Origin: JBBRBB01 sp038206235
Lineage (GTDB): Bacteria; Bacteroidota; Bacteroidia; Chitinophagales; Chitinophagaceae
Length of the DNA: 64,000 nt
Assembly (NCBI GenBank): GCA_038206235.1
Contig: JBBRBB010000020.1
Location: 1 to 64,000, forward strand
Reading direction: 5' to 3'
Shown: one piece after another, positions 51,126 to 60,326 of the stretch
Position numbering within the stretch: the first letter of the stretch is position 1
How the letters are laid out: each line of letters begins with the position of its first letter
Position numbers and translations under genes: made by a program
Notes under the pieces: generated by a model
The model's database searches: none
Told to the model about the DNA's origin: nothing
What the model saw: the letters and a program-made list of their open reading frames with translations, nothing else

Positions 51126-53006
51126 ATGATACAATTCGATTTGCCCAAACAAAAATCATCCATCATAAAAGTTCTTGGCGTGGGTGGCGGCGGAAGCAAT
51201 GCCGTAAACTATATGTTTGCCGATGACATTGAAGGCGTAGATTTCATCATCTGCAATACAGATTCCAAAGCGCTTGACCAAAGCCATGTGCCCAATAAAA
51301 TTCAATTGGGTCCTCATCTTACACAAGGTCTTGGTGCAGGCGCCAATCCTGAAGTGGGCAAGCAGGCAACAGAAGAAAGTCTGGAAGAAATAAGACGCAT
51401 ACTTGAAGTAAATACAAAAATGGCTTTCATTACTGTGGGTATGGGCGGCGGCACAGGTACCGGCGGCGCACCTATCATTGCACAGGTTTGCCGGGAATTG
51501 GGAATTCTTACAGTTGCCATTGTAACTACACCGTTTGGTTTTGAAGGTCCGCGGCGTTTGCAACAGGCAGAAGAAGGAATAAGAAAGCTGCAGCCATTCG
51601 TTGATACATTGCTTGTCATCAGCAATGATAAGCTGCGTATGCAATATGGCAATCTTAAAATGAAAGAAGCTTTTTCAAAAGCTGATAATGTGCTGGCAAC
51701 TGCAGCAAAGTGCATCACGGATATTATCAATAGCCATGGACATATTATTGTTGACTTTGCCGATGTATGCACCGTAATGAAAAATGGCGGTGTCGCTATA
51801 CTTGGCAATTCTGGTGTTGAAGGCGAAAACAGGGCGCAGCGTGCAATTGAAGAAGCATTGAGCTCTCCTTTGCTCAATGATAATGAAATTCGCGGCGCTA
51901 AATGGATTCTCATTAACATCAACAGCGCCGAAGGAGAGTTTGAATGTACAATGGATGAAATGGAAATCATAAATAATTATTTGCGTATGCAAACCGGTGA
52001 AAAAACGGATGTGATTATGGGGATGGGATATGATAATTCACTCGATAAAAAATTAGGCATTACATTAATTGCTACCGGCTTCGATCAGAAAGATGCTTTT
52101 AGTTATAAAGAACCGATGATTGCAAAGCCGGAACCTAAAGCAGAAAAAATTGTGATGACGCTGGGTGTTGAAGGAGAAGAAAATAAATTGTTCAATCAAC
52201 AGTCATTGCCTTTTATTGAAAGGGAGCTTTTAATTCCAACACTCGTTGAAGTTGCTAATGCTCCTGTTGCAATGCCTGAAATAATACGGCAGGTTTTGCA
52301 GCAGCATACAACTGAAAATGAAAAGATTAAAATTGAAATTGAAGATGATGATGATGACAGGCTTGAAGTTCTTGAACTGCATGGATTTGAAGAACACGTT
52401 GAGGTACCGGTGAAAGAAGAAATGCAAGTGGTGCAACAAGAAGAAATACAAGAGCCGGTTGTAAAGCCTGTTGAAAAACATGCTGAAGAAAATACTGCAA
52501 CTTCAGGCGGATATTTATACAGACCCAAAAAGATTTATGCTGAAATGCCCGCTGTTCCTGCTTCTCAGAAAAAAGAAGAAGTGAATCAGAAGCAGGAAAA
52601 GCAGGAGAAAAAGCATAAGCCCAAATCAAAGAAAGAAGAAGTGAAAGAAGAATTTCTTGAACTGGAGTTGATAATAAAAAATGAACAATTATCTGAAGAA
52701 GATGAGTTGCCTGCACGTAAGGAATATGCAAAATACAGCGATGAGGAAGAAGATCAGAAAAAAAGAGCAGCAGAAAGAATAAGCAAATTGCGCAATCTTT
52801 CTTTCAATATGAATTCGATGGATCATAATAATGAATTTGAAAATGTTCCTGCTTATGTAAGAAAAAATATGGATTTATTCGGTGGCAACAAGCTTACTTC
52901 TGTAGAAGATTTCTACAGCAAGTATGCAGTAAAGAAAGAGGAGAATGAAAAGACCGCTCAAATATCTACAATCAATACTTTCTTAGATGGCAAAAAACCG
53001 GACTGA
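51126..53006 (+). CDS. ftsZ: Cell-division GTPase FtsZ with long C-terminal linker
   Basis: FtsZ forms the Z ring. The GTPase domain (about 1-325) has GVGGGGSNAVN, the tubulin signature GGGTGTGGAP (107-116) and NTDSKAL. The protein is 626 residues, far longer than the about 380-400 of E. coli or B. subtilis FtsZ, because of an acidic/basic disordered linker (about 330-590, rich in Glu, Lys, Val, Gln) before a conserved-looking tail (NNEFENVPAYVRKNMDLFGG). The last residues STINTFLDGKKPD are the candidate FtsA-binding peptide. Terminator follows. Confidence 0.96.
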   Translation: MIQFDLPKQKSSIIKVLGVGGGGSNAVNYMFADDIEGVDFIICNTDSKALDQSHVPNKIQLGPHLTQGLGAGANPEVGKQATEESLEEIRRILEVNTKMAFITVGMGGGTGTGGAPIIAQVCRELGILTVAIVTTPFGFEGPRRLQQAEEGIRKLQPFVDTLLVISNDKLRMQYGNLKMKEAFSKADNVLATAAKCITDIINSHGHIIVDFADVCTVMKNGGVAILGNSGVEGENRAQRAIEEALSSPLLNDNEIRGAKWILININSAEGEFECTMDEMEIINNYLRMQTGEKTDVIMGMGYDNSLDKKLGITLIATGFDQKDAFSYKEPMIAKPEPKAEKIVMTLGVEGEENKLFNQQSLPFIERELLIPTLVEVANAPVAMPEIIRQVLQQHTTENEKIKIEIEDDDDDRLEVLELHGFEEHVEVPVKEEMQVVQQEEIQEPVVKPVEKHAEENTATSGGYLYRPKKIYAEMPAVPASQKKEEVNQKQEKQEKKHKPKSKKEEVKEEFLELELIIKNEQLSEEDELPARKEYAKYSDEEEDQKKRAAERISKLRNLSFNMNSMDHNNEFENVPAYVRKNMDLFGGNKLTSVEDFYSKYAVKKEENEKTAQISTINTFLDGKKPD

Positions 53007-53037
53007 TGTTTTGCATAGAGTAGAGTTGGGTTTTTCT

Positions 53038-53070
53038 ATCCTCCCGAATCATTTGGGAGGATTTTTTTTT
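53038..53070 (+). terminator. Terminator after ftsZ, end of dcw cluster
   Basis: Stem ATCCTCCC / GGGAGGAT (53038-53045, 53055-53062), 9-nt loop, followed by nine T. Confidence 0.85.
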
Positions 53071-53072
53071 AC

Positions 53073-53098
53073 AGGTTCTCACCGTCCGGGTCTCACCA
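53073..53098. repeat. Relative of the 42-bp adaptor-gene repeat
   Basis: GGTTCTCACCGTCCGGGTCT followed by CACCAA resembles the CCTGGTCTCACCGTCCCGGG repeat units at 33283-33396. Confidence 0.65.
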
Positions 53099-53177
53099 AT
53101 TTAAAACCCGATTAAGTTTATATTTGTCGCATGCTTCAATATCTATTCAAAAGCAAAAAATAAAATGAATTAATAGT

Positions 53178-53366
53178 ATGACTATTGCTGAATTAATAGA
53201 GAAATTAAAACAATTCAATCCTGACCCACGTATTATAGTTGCCGGTTATGAAGGTGGCTAAAATGACATCAACAATGTAGAAAAATTAAGAATAAAATTA
53301 AACATCAATGAGCATTGGTTCGATGGCTTACTTGACCATATTAAAGGAGCGGGAATCACGTTTTAA
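53178..53366 (+). pseudogene. Small conserved-looking gene interrupted by a nonsense codon
   Basis: ATG at 53178 reads MTIAELIEKLKQFNPDPRII then VAGYEGG, then TAA (53259), and continues in the same frame with NDINNVEKLRIKLNINEHWFDGLLDHIKGAGITF to a stop at 53366. The single frame on both sides of the stop and the YEGG-x-ND pattern suggest an originally 62-residue protein whose Tyr or similar codon became TAA. I do not assign a function. The rest of the ftsZ to 53427 gap shows no gene. Confidence 0.6.
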
Positions 53367-53426
53367 AAAGAGAAATAATCAACGCATAAATTCTTATTCT
53401 GCTCAACATCCAACTTCCAACATCCA

Positions 53427-54683
53427 CTACGCCTCTGCCATGTGCGGTATCGCATCTGCTTTATATTCTCCTGCATCGAGTCTTGCTTTTGTTTCTTCAA
53501 ATGCAATTAATGTGGCTTGTATATCTTCATCAGTATGTACAGCAGTTGGTATCAGCCTGTAAATAATATCTCCTTTAGGAATTACCGGATAAATCACAAT
53601 AGAGCAGAAGATGCCATAATTTTCACGCAGATCTTTCACCATAGCAGTAGCTTCCGCAATATCTCCTTTCATGCACACAGGGGTAACAACAGAATTGGTA
53701 TTTCCAATATCAAAGCCATGCTCTTTTAATCCGTTCTGTAATTTCATTGCATTATCCCAAAGCTTCTCTTTTAATTGTGGCATAGTGCACAGCATATTCA
53801 ACCGTTTCAGATTACCAATGACAATGGGCATCGGCAGGCTCTTTGCAAATATTTGTGAGCGTATGTTGTAGCGTATGTAATCAATTATCACTTTTGGCCC
53901 CGAAATGAACGCACCTATTGATGCCATTGATTTTGCAAACGTAGAAAAGTAAAGGTCAATCTCATCCTGGCAACATTGTTCCTCACCGGCGCCTGCACCT
54001 GTTTTACCAAGTGTGCCAAAGCCATGCGCATCATCAACCAATAATCTGAACTCATATTTTTTCTTTAGTTCACAAATCTCTTTCAACTTACCCTGGTCGC
54101 CCGCCATTCCAAAGACACCCTCTGTAATAACAAGTATTCCGCCGGTCTTTTGTTTTTCAATCAAGGAAGAAGCCCGCTGCAATTGCTTTTCACAATCTTC
54201 CACATCATTGTGCTTAAACACATAGCGATGCCCCGGATGCAAACGCAAGCCATCAATAATGCATGCGTGGCTTTCCGCATCATACACCACCACATCATGC
54301 CTGCCGCACAAAGCATCAATCGTACTCATGATTCCCTGATAACCATAATTTAAAAGAATTGTATCTTCTTTGTTTTCAAAATCACTCAATTCTTTTTCTA
54401 ACTGCTCATGATAGTTACTGTTGCCGCTCATCATTCTTGCACCCATAGGAGATGCCAAACCAAATCTTGCACTTGCCTCAGCATCTACCTTGCGAATTGC
54501 GGGGTGATTGGCAAGTCCCAAATAATTATTCAAACTCCAAATAATCATTTCCCTTCCGCGAAACTTCATCCGGTTGCCAATTTCTCCTTCTAATTTGGGA
54601 AACGAAAAATAGCCATGCGCTCTTTCGCGATGCTGCCCGAGTGGCCCGGAGTTCTTAATTAGTCTTTCAAAAATATCTGCCAT
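53427..54683 (-). CDS. Alpha-oxoamine synthase family PLP enzyme (SPT/KBL-like)
   Basis: The 418-residue PLP enzyme belongs to the family of serine palmitoyltransferase, 8-amino-7-oxononanoate synthase and 2-amino-3-ketobutyrate CoA ligase. Visible: SLNNYLGL, GARMMSGNSNYHEQLEKEL, the PLP-stacking His139 (ESHACIIDG), DDAHGFG (217-223) and the Schiff-base lysine Lys251 (FSTFAKSMASIGAF). The distinctive N-terminus (LGQHRERAHGYFSFPKLEGEIG) differs from biotin and threonine-pathway enzymes, and no bio or kbl neighbours are present; a role in sphingolipid or sulfonolipid long-chain-base synthesis, typical of Bacteroidota, is an inference. Confidence 0.82.
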   Translation of the reverse strand: MADIFERLIKNSGPLGQHRERAHGYFSFPKLEGEIGNRMKFRGREMIIWSLNNYLGLANHPAIRKVDAEASARFGLASPMGARMMSGNSNYHEQLEKELSDFENKEDTILLNYGYQGIMSTIDALCGRHDVVVYDAESHACIIDGLRLHPGHRYVFKHNDVEDCEKQLQRASSLIEKQKTGGILVITEGVFGMAGDQGKLKEICELKKKYEFRLLVDDAHGFGTLGKTGAGAGEEQCCQDEIDLYFSTFAKSMASIGAFISGPKVIIDYIRYNIRSQIFAKSLPMPIVIGNLKRLNMLCTMPQLKEKLWDNAMKLQNGLKEHGFDIGNTNSVVTPVCMKGDIAEATAMVKDLRENYGIFCSIVIYPVIPKGDIIYRLIPTAVHTDEDIQATLIAFEETKARLDAGEYKADAIPHMAEA

Positions 54684-54718
54684 AGTCGTTTATGATTTTA
54701 TTGAGTGATGATTTTTAT

Positions 54719-54830
54719 TTTTATGAGCCGAACTGTATTACTACTATTATACATCGTTGCGTCGCACTCTTCAGGGCCTTGTATTCTGGCTCAGCAAGGT
54801 TCTATACCACGACGGGGCAAAAATAGTGCA
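54719..54830. repeat. Dispersed ATGARCCGAACTG element, copy 2
   Basis: TTTATGAGCCGAACTGTATT and ACTACTATTATACATCGTTGC align with 45367-45410. GC content and sequence differ from flanking DNA. Confidence 0.6.
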
Positions 54831-54994
54831 TTCAATAAGTATGACAAATAATGAATATTCACATCAATTCAATTAAAAAAATCGAACGCTGATTTTTAAG
54901 ATTGGTTAGGAATTGCACAGGTTTTAATCATATCAATCTTAATCATTATAAAAATCTGCGTCCCCATGCTACATTTGCAACTCAAATTGATTTT

Positions 54995-56644
54995 ATGAAA
55001 TTCAAGCTTACAAATTTTATAGCAGCACTCATTTTTGCAGCAACAATTTTTTCTCAAAAAACATTTTCACAGCCAGGAGAAATTCAACGTCCCAAATTAT
55101 TAATAGGCATTGTAGTAGACCAAATGCGTTGGGATTATCTTTATCGCTGGTACAATCTTTATGCACCTGATGGAGGCTTTAAAAGATTATTAAATAACGG
55201 CTTTACTTGTGATAATACATTCATTCCTTACACACCAACAGTTACGGCAGCAGGCCATGCCTGCATTTATACTGGTTCAGTGCCCGCTATAAATGGCATC
55301 ACAGGAAATATATGGTATGATAATATAAAAAATGAAATTGTTTACTGCACTGAGGATGACGGTGCCCACACCATAGGCGCTAATGATGCATCAGGCAATG
55401 CAAGCCCACGCAACATGCTTACTACAACAATTGGAGATGAACTGCGCATCACCACAAATTTTAAAAGCAAAGTCATCAGTATTTCATTGAAAGACCGTGC
55501 TGCTATTTTTCCGGCAGGTAATGCAGCCAATGCAGCCTATTGGTACGATAGCAATACAGGAAACTTTATAACAAGCAGTTTTTACATGAATCAATTACCT
55601 GCATGGGTAATTGCATTTAATAAAAGAAAAATTGTTGATTCGCTATATGCATTAAACTGGAATATTAGTTTGCTTAAAGAAGTGTATTCGCAATACTGCA
55701 CAGCAGATAATGAATTGTATGAGCATAATCCTCTTACAACATCACCGGCAGTATTTCCCTACAATCTTTCTTCATTCATTGGAAAAGATTACAGTAAAAT
55801 TTCATCCACACCGCAGGGAAATGATTTCACAATTGAAATGGCAAAGGCTGCTGTTGTTGCTGAAAATTTAGGAAACAATGATGCAACAGACTTTCTTGCA
55901 TTGAGCATTTCATCAACCGATTATATTGGACATTCATTCGGGCCTGATTCATGGGAACAGTTAGATGATTTTATAAAGCTCGATAAAACACTGGGCAACT
56001 TTCTAAACTTTCTTGATGCAAAAATTGGAAAAGGAAACTACACTCTCTTTCTCACTGCAGACCATGGTGTAGCAAATTCTCCGGGCTTTTCAAAAGAACA
56101 TAATTTACCCGGCGGCTCTTTTGATGATGTTGCATTGGTGAATGAAATGAATAAGCTCATAAAAGAAAAAACAGAATTCGACAGTATGATTGTTGGGATT
56201 TATAATTACCAGGTTGTATTGAATCATCCTTTAATCAAAGAAAAAAATCTTGAAGAGGATAAATTAATCGCAGGAATAACAGAATACTTAATGAAGCAGG
56301 AAGCAGTAAGTGCTGCATTTGATATTCACTTACTAAATCTTCGCCCCATGAATGAAAAGCAAAGACAAATGCTGATGAATGGATATTATAATGGAAGAAG
56401 CGGCAGTGTGCAAATAATTTTAAAGCCGGGCTATGTAGAGGGCAATGGCATAGGCACATCGCATGGCTTATGGAATCCTTATGATTCACATATTCCACTT
56501 CTATGGTATGGGAGGGGAATTAAACAGGGCAAATCGTATAAAGAATATTACCTGACGGATATTGCTGCAACACTCGCAGCATTATTACACATTCAAATGC
56601 CCAGTGGCTGCGTGGGAAATGTGATTGAGGAAGTGATGCAGTAA
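54995..56644 (+). CDS. Alkaline phosphatase family protein (PafA-like), exported
   Basis: From ATG 54995 the 549-residue protein has a signal peptide (ending about FSQP, residue 27) and the nucleotide pyrophosphatase/phosphodiesterase-type alkaline phosphatase fold: metal ligand Asp42 (VVDQMRWDYLY), the Thr nucleophile segment PTVTAAGHACIYTGS (81-95), SSTDYIGHSFGPDS, LTADHGV and GTSHGLWNPYDSHIPLLWYG. These match PafA, the phosphate-irrepressible monoesterase of Bacteroidota. An in-frame start 31 codons upstream lacks a signal-like beginning. The 3' end overlaps a minus-strand small gene by 52 bp. Confidence 0.9.
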   Translation: MKFKLTNFIAALIFAATIFSQKTFSQPGEIQRPKLLIGIVVDQMRWDYLYRWYNLYAPDGGFKRLLNNGFTCDNTFIPYTPTVTAAGHACIYTGSVPAINGITGNIWYDNIKNEIVYCTEDDGAHTIGANDASGNASPRNMLTTTIGDELRITTNFKSKVISISLKDRAAIFPAGNAANAAYWYDSNTGNFITSSFYMNQLPAWVIAFNKRKIVDSLYALNWNISLLKEVYSQYCTADNELYEHNPLTTSPAVFPYNLSSFIGKDYSKISSTPQGNDFTIEMAKAAVVAENLGNNDATDFLALSISSTDYIGHSFGPDSWEQLDDFIKLDKTLGNFLNFLDAKIGKGNYTLFLTADHGVANSPGFSKEHNLPGGSFDDVALVNEMNKLIKEKTEFDSMIVGIYNYQVVLNHPLIKEKNLEEDKLIAGITEYLMKQEAVSAAFDIHLLNLRPMNEKQRQMLMNGYYNGRSGSVQIILKPGYVEGNGIGTSHGLWNPYDSHIPLLWYGRGIKQGKSYKEYYLTDIAATLAALLHIQMPSGCVGNVIEEVMQ

Positions 56645-56910
56645 GGGAATTTATGGTATTGAAAATTATTTTTAATTACAAGTTTGTAATTACTTATCAG
56701 AAGCTGGCCAACTAACTCCAATGCGTTACAACATTCATCTATTGTATTCGATGATACTTCAGTTGCATTCTTATAAAGTTGTAAATAATAAACAAGACCA
56801 TTTTTATTATTCGTAATTTTTAATCCTATACCGGATAAATTTCTTCCCTCAATTGGAGTAATTGAACAATTTTGTTCCCGTAAATGGTCAAAAAAATTAT
56901 TCAAATTCAT
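56593..56910 (-). CDS. Small hypothetical protein paired with a HicB-like gene
   Basis: ATG at 56910 overlaps the end of the repaired HicB-like frame by four bases (ATGA), a typical two-gene toxin-antitoxin junction. Residues 1-70 (MNLNNFFDHLREQNCSITPI, then EGRNLSGIGLKITNNKNGLVYYLQLYKN) look like a compact alpha/beta protein; I do not recognise the family, and a HicA-like relation is only suggested by context. The last about 17 residues run antisense into the phosphatase tail; a one-base change near 56705 would end the frame at 56694, so the 3' end may also be damaged. Confidence 0.5.
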   Translation of the reverse strand: MNLNNFFDHLREQNCSITPIEGRNLSGIGLKITNNKNGLVYYLQLYKNATEVSSNTIDECCNALELVGQLLISNYKLVIKNNFQYHKFPYCITSSITFPTQPLGI

Positions 56911-57160
56911 GCATGAATCATTTGCCTTTCAAAAGTTACAGGTCCTTTAGTTTCTGTATGAAATTTAGCTATAAATTCTTCCGCTTTATCTTCCAGCATA
57001 ATGGGGAATATTTCCTGTAAAAGCTGTCTTGCTCTTCTTTGTTTCTTCCCTCTGCACTTGCCTGGGGAAATTGAGCAAAGAAAGCAGTTACAGTTCCGGT
57101 GTTTTCATCTTCAAGAAAAATTATAGTAAGGTGAAACATAAACTCTGCATGATTTTCCAT
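56907..57160 (-). pseudogene. HicB-like antitoxin gene with a one-base deletion
   Basis: The frame from ATG 57160 gives MENHAEFMFHLTIIFLEDEN then TGTVTAFFAQFPQASAEGRNKEE, a HicB/UPF0150-type beta-beta-alpha start, then shifts. Restoring one G in GAAGAGCA (about 57031) continues with ARQLLQEIFPIMLEDKAEEF and on to MIHA and a stop at 56907, giving 84 residues. The repaired end overlaps the next gene by four bases. HicB proteins neutralise HicA mRNA interferases; here the antitoxin is broken. Confidence 0.6.
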
Positions 57161-57266
57161 ATTTGCAAGTTTTAATAATAGTATTCAAAACAAAGTTCCA
57201 TAAAATTAAATAAATCCCGCTGTTCATGTAAATTTTTTGTTTTCATTTCTTTTTTTCGAATTTCGA

Positions 57267-57350
57267 ACTTCGCCTGTCCGACTGACTCATTCAGGCGGGG
57301 ATTTATTTGTTTTTTGTTCCTTGTTTCTTGTATTTTGTTTCTTGTATTTT
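57267..57350. repeat. Hairpin CGCCTG...CAGGCG and GTTTCTTGTATTTT-type array upstream of MFS gene
   Basis: CGCCTG (57271-57276) pairs with CAGGCG (57292-57297); then TTGTTCC, TTGTTTC, TTGTATTT, TTGTTTC, TTGTATTT units run to the start of the transporter gene. Shares the TTTCTTG word with 19072-19168. Confidence 0.7.
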
Positions 57351-57358
57351 TTTAAAGT

Positions 57359-58558
57359 ATGCTTTCTGCCACCCGCTCATTATATAAAAATGCTTTCACC
57401 GGGCTTTCAAAAAGCACATGGAGTCTTACACTGGTTATGCTCATCAACCGCAGTGGCACTATGGTTGTTCCGTTTCTCACTATCTACTGCACACATCAGT
57501 TACATTTTACATTAACGCAGGCCGGTTTTGTAATGGCATTGTTTGGTGGCGGCTCTATTGTTGGTTCATTCATTGGCGGAAGAATTACTGATGCGTGGGG
57601 ATTTTATCCTTTGCAGGTTGCATCGCTGTTGCTTGGCGGTGCAATGTTTATTATTGTAGGCTATTTAAAATCGTACCAAATACTTTGTGCAGGAACTTTT
57701 TTATTAAGCTGCTTCAATGAATCGTTCCGCCCGGCGAATGCCACTGCCATTGCATATTACAGCACTCCTGAAAACAGAACAAGAAGCTATTCACTAAATC
57801 GCCTTGCCATAAATTTAGGTTGGTGTGTTGGCGGTGCACTTGGCGGATTTTTAGCATCAATAAATTATCAGTTATTATTTTGGGTTGATGGTTGCACCAA
57901 TATTTTTGCTGCATTTCTGCTGCTCAAATTATTACCTTACCTAAAAAGCGGTTACAGAAAAAATGATACACCGAAACCCGTTGACAGAACTGCATGGCTC
58001 GATAAACCTTATCTTGCTTTTATTGTTATTACTGCACTTTTTGCATCCTGCTTTTTTCAATTGTTTACCATGCAGCCCGTATTTTATAAAACGGAATGGA
58101 AATTAGATGAACAATTTATTGGAATTCTCATGGCAACCAACGGAATAATAATTGTAATCATTGAAATGATTCTCATCTTCTCTCTTGAAAAGAAAAATAC
58201 GCCTCTGCTCTTTATGCGATGCGGCTTTGTGTTGGTGGGTATTGGTTTTGCGCTGGTAAATATTTTACCCGCTGTTGCATGGGTTGCTTTTCTTTCTGCA
58301 ATCGTTGTTACATTTGGTGAAATGCTTTCAATGCCTTTTATGAACAGCTTTTGGATATCAAGAACGACTGAAAACAACCGCGGACAATATGCAGCCATGT
58401 ATAGTATTGCATGGAGTGTGGCACAAATTGCTGCTCCTGTATTTGGAAGTGTAATAGCGATGCATAAAGGATTTGATATTTTGTGGTGGATGATGTTGAT
58501 AATTTGCTGCATTGCAGCATTAGGTATTTTGCTGCTTGATAAGAGTATCAGGCAATAA
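57359..58558 (+). CDS. MFS transporter
   Basis: The 399-residue protein has about twelve hydrophobic helices in two halves. The loop-2 signature appears as GGRITDAWGFYPLQ, and ANATAIAYYSTPENRTRSYSLNRLAINLGWCVGGALGGFLA corresponds to the TM4-TM5 region of drug/proton antiporters. The closest general type is the DHA1/YdeE-like subgroup. Substrate unknown. Monocistronic, preceded by a tandem repeat. Confidence 0.85.
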   Translation: MLSATRSLYKNAFTGLSKSTWSLTLVMLINRSGTMVVPFLTIYCTHQLHFTLTQAGFVMALFGGGSIVGSFIGGRITDAWGFYPLQVASLLLGGAMFIIVGYLKSYQILCAGTFLLSCFNESFRPANATAIAYYSTPENRTRSYSLNRLAINLGWCVGGALGGFLASINYQLLFWVDGCTNIFAAFLLLKLLPYLKSGYRKNDTPKPVDRTAWLDKPYLAFIVITALFASCFFQLFTMQPVFYKTEWKLDEQFIGILMATNGIIIVIIEMILIFSLEKKNTPLLFMRCGFVLVGIGFALVNILPAVAWVAFLSAIVVTFGEMLSMPFMNSFWISRTTENNRGQYAAMYSIAWSVAQIAAPVFGSVIAMHKGFDILWWMMLIICCIAALGILLLDKSIRQ

Positions 58559-58630
58559 AAGAATTACATGCTCTGGATAGTACGATGAAAGCAGAGTTCC
58601 ATTTTCTTTTTATATTTGAAAAAACAAATA

Positions 58631-58855
58631 ATGGCTGAATCAATTTATCATATCAAAATAAAAAAAGAGTATGCATCTTCAATACTTGAAGATTTACAGC
58701 AGGTTGATGCCATAGAAATTGTTGAAGAAACAATTGATGAATGGCAAAAGAAAGAATCTATAAAAAGGTTGGCTGAAATGAAAACAATTCCTTCAACAGC
58801 TATTGAAGAACAAGATTTTTTCAAACGCTTAGAAAATACGGATGAAAAAATATAA
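58631..58855 (+). CDS. Antitoxin-like small protein
   Basis: A 74-residue helical, acidic protein (ESIYHIKIKKEYASSILEDLQQVDAIEIVEETIDEWQKKESIKRLAEMKTIPSTAIEEQDFFKRLEN). It overlaps the following RelE/ParE-type gene by 14 bp, and its short, acidic C-terminus is typical of antitoxins that wrap the toxin. It lacks an obvious DNA-binding motif. A TTG start at 58616 is possible but the ATG is preferred. Intact although its toxin is broken. Confidence 0.65.
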   Translation: MAESIYHIKIKKEYASSILEDLQQVDAIEIVEETIDEWQKKESIKRLAEMKTIPSTAIEEQDFFKRLENTDEKI

Positions 58856-59145
58856 AGTGCTTTTTTCTTCAGCAGCACTCAACGATTTAAAGGATGCGAA
58901 AGCCTGGTATAATTCACAACAAAGAGGATTGGGAAAACGGCTTATTAAAGATGTAAAAGAAACCACATCTGCTATTGCACTTAATCCCCACTATGCCTCT
59001 ATAAAATTTGAAAATATCCGAACTGCTTCCTGTAAAATATTTCCTTATTCGTTGCATTTTTGAAATGGATGAAGAAAATGGCTTGGTAAGAGTTGTATCT
59101 ATTTTTCACTTCAGCAGAAAACCATATTGGATGAAGGATGATTAA
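58842..59145 (+). pseudogene. RelE/ParE-family toxin gene, frameshifted near the 3' end
   Basis: The frame starts MKKYKVLFSSAALNDLKDAK followed by AWYNSQQRGLGKRLIKDVKETTSAI, a RelE/ParE fold, and stops early at 59063. In the next frame the family's final strands continue: EMDEENGLVRVVSIFHFSRKPYWMKDD to a stop at 59145. Removing one T from the TTTTT at 59057-59061 joins them as HFEMDE. Without the C-terminal strand carrying IFHFSRKP the toxin is probably inactive, which fits survival of the cell with or without the antitoxin. Confidence 0.72.
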
Positions 59146-59256
59146 AAAATCTTTCGGATTTTGCACCCCACAGATTGATAGAAAGAAACTTGGGAGATAT
59201 TTAAAAACAATCATCGTATCAATTAAAAAATAGCGGCTTAAAATTTATCATAATTT

Positions 59257-60237
59257 ATGTCTTTATCCAAACGCATGAATCCATTTCTCAAAAGCAATAA
59301 CGACACGGGTTTCGGCGCAACCACCGAAGGCTATGGCGGAAGATTCATTAATAAAGACGGCAGCTTTAATGTGGTGAGAGAAGGAATTCCGGTTACAGAA
59401 AAAATGAGCCTGTTCAATAATTTGCTTACCATGCCAGGGTGGGAATTTTTGCTTTTTATTTTTCTTTTTTTTATTGGCATCAATCTTTTGTTTACCATTC
59501 TTTACCTGATGCTTGGCGATAATGAGCTTACAGGAATGCTCGCTCATACGGCTGCAAAACGTTTCGAAGAAATATTTTTTTTCAGCGCACAAACTTTCAC
59601 TACGGTGGGTTACGGACGAATAAATCCTGTGGGTACAATGGCAAATGTAATTGCATCATCAGAAGCGCTTAGTGGCTTTTTATGTTTTGCAATTGTTACA
59701 GGATTATTGTGGGGAAGATTTTCAAAACCCAAAGCATATCTGCGTTTCAGCGAGAAAGCAGTGATTGCTCCATACCAGGATAAAACCGGTTTCATGTTTC
59801 GCTTTACTTCGTACAAGGACAGGCACACGCTTACAGATGTGGAAGTAAAAGTTACTCTCGGAATCACTTTACCCGAAAATGGTAAATCGGCTTTTAAATT
59901 TTTTCAACTGCCGCTGGAGCGAAGCAGAATTGACAGTCTTGTAATGAACTGGACAATTGTTCACCCTATTGATGAGCAAAGTCCTATATTCGGTTTTACG
60001 TATGATGATCTTAAAACAGCAAATGCAGAAGTTTACGTTTTGGTAAGAGGTTTTAATGATGTGTTTAGTAATACGGTTTTGCAGCGAACTTCTTACCGCT
60101 TTGATGAAGTAGTTTTCAATGCAAAGTTTGAACGTATGTACCGCGAAAGTGAAGACGGGCAAAAAACAATTATGGAATTACATAAGCTGAATGATTATAA
60201 AGTTTTACAGGAAAAAGAAACGGGAAAAACTTCGTAA
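59257..60237 (+). CDS. Inward-rectifier-type potassium channel (KirBac-like)
   Basis: The 326-residue protein has two membrane helices (about 62-87 and 128-152) around a pore loop with the K+ filter TVGYG (116-120), preceded by a slide-helix region and followed by a cytoplasmic immunoglobulin-like Kir domain (KAYLRFSEKAVIAPYQDKTGFMFRFTSYKDR ... LPLERSRIDSLVMNWTIVHPIDEQSPIFGFT). This is the prokaryotic Kir layout. It should form a tetrameric K+ channel in the inner membrane, gated by ligands or lipids. Confidence 0.92.
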   Translation: MSLSKRMNPFLKSNNDTGFGATTEGYGGRFINKDGSFNVVREGIPVTEKMSLFNNLLTMPGWEFLLFIFLFFIGINLLFTILYLMLGDNELTGMLAHTAAKRFEEIFFFSAQTFTTVGYGRINPVGTMANVIASSEALSGFLCFAIVTGLLWGRFSKPKAYLRFSEKAVIAPYQDKTGFMFRFTSYKDRHTLTDVEVKVTLGITLPENGKSAFKFFQLPLERSRIDSLVMNWTIVHPIDEQSPIFGFTYDDLKTANAEVYVLVRGFNDVFSNTVLQRTSYRFDEVVFNAKFERMYRESEDGQKTIMELHKLNDYKVLQEKETGKTS

Positions 60238-60326
60238 TAAATTTTTAAAATAACTTCATTGATAAAAAACTGCAATACTTTCACTCTTTATTTTTGTTAC
60301 TGCATTCATTCTTGTTACATACTACT

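Noticed and set aside
51156..51970. Long minus-strand frames opposite ftsZ
   Set aside because: Shadows of a strongly coding strand; no protein family resemblance.
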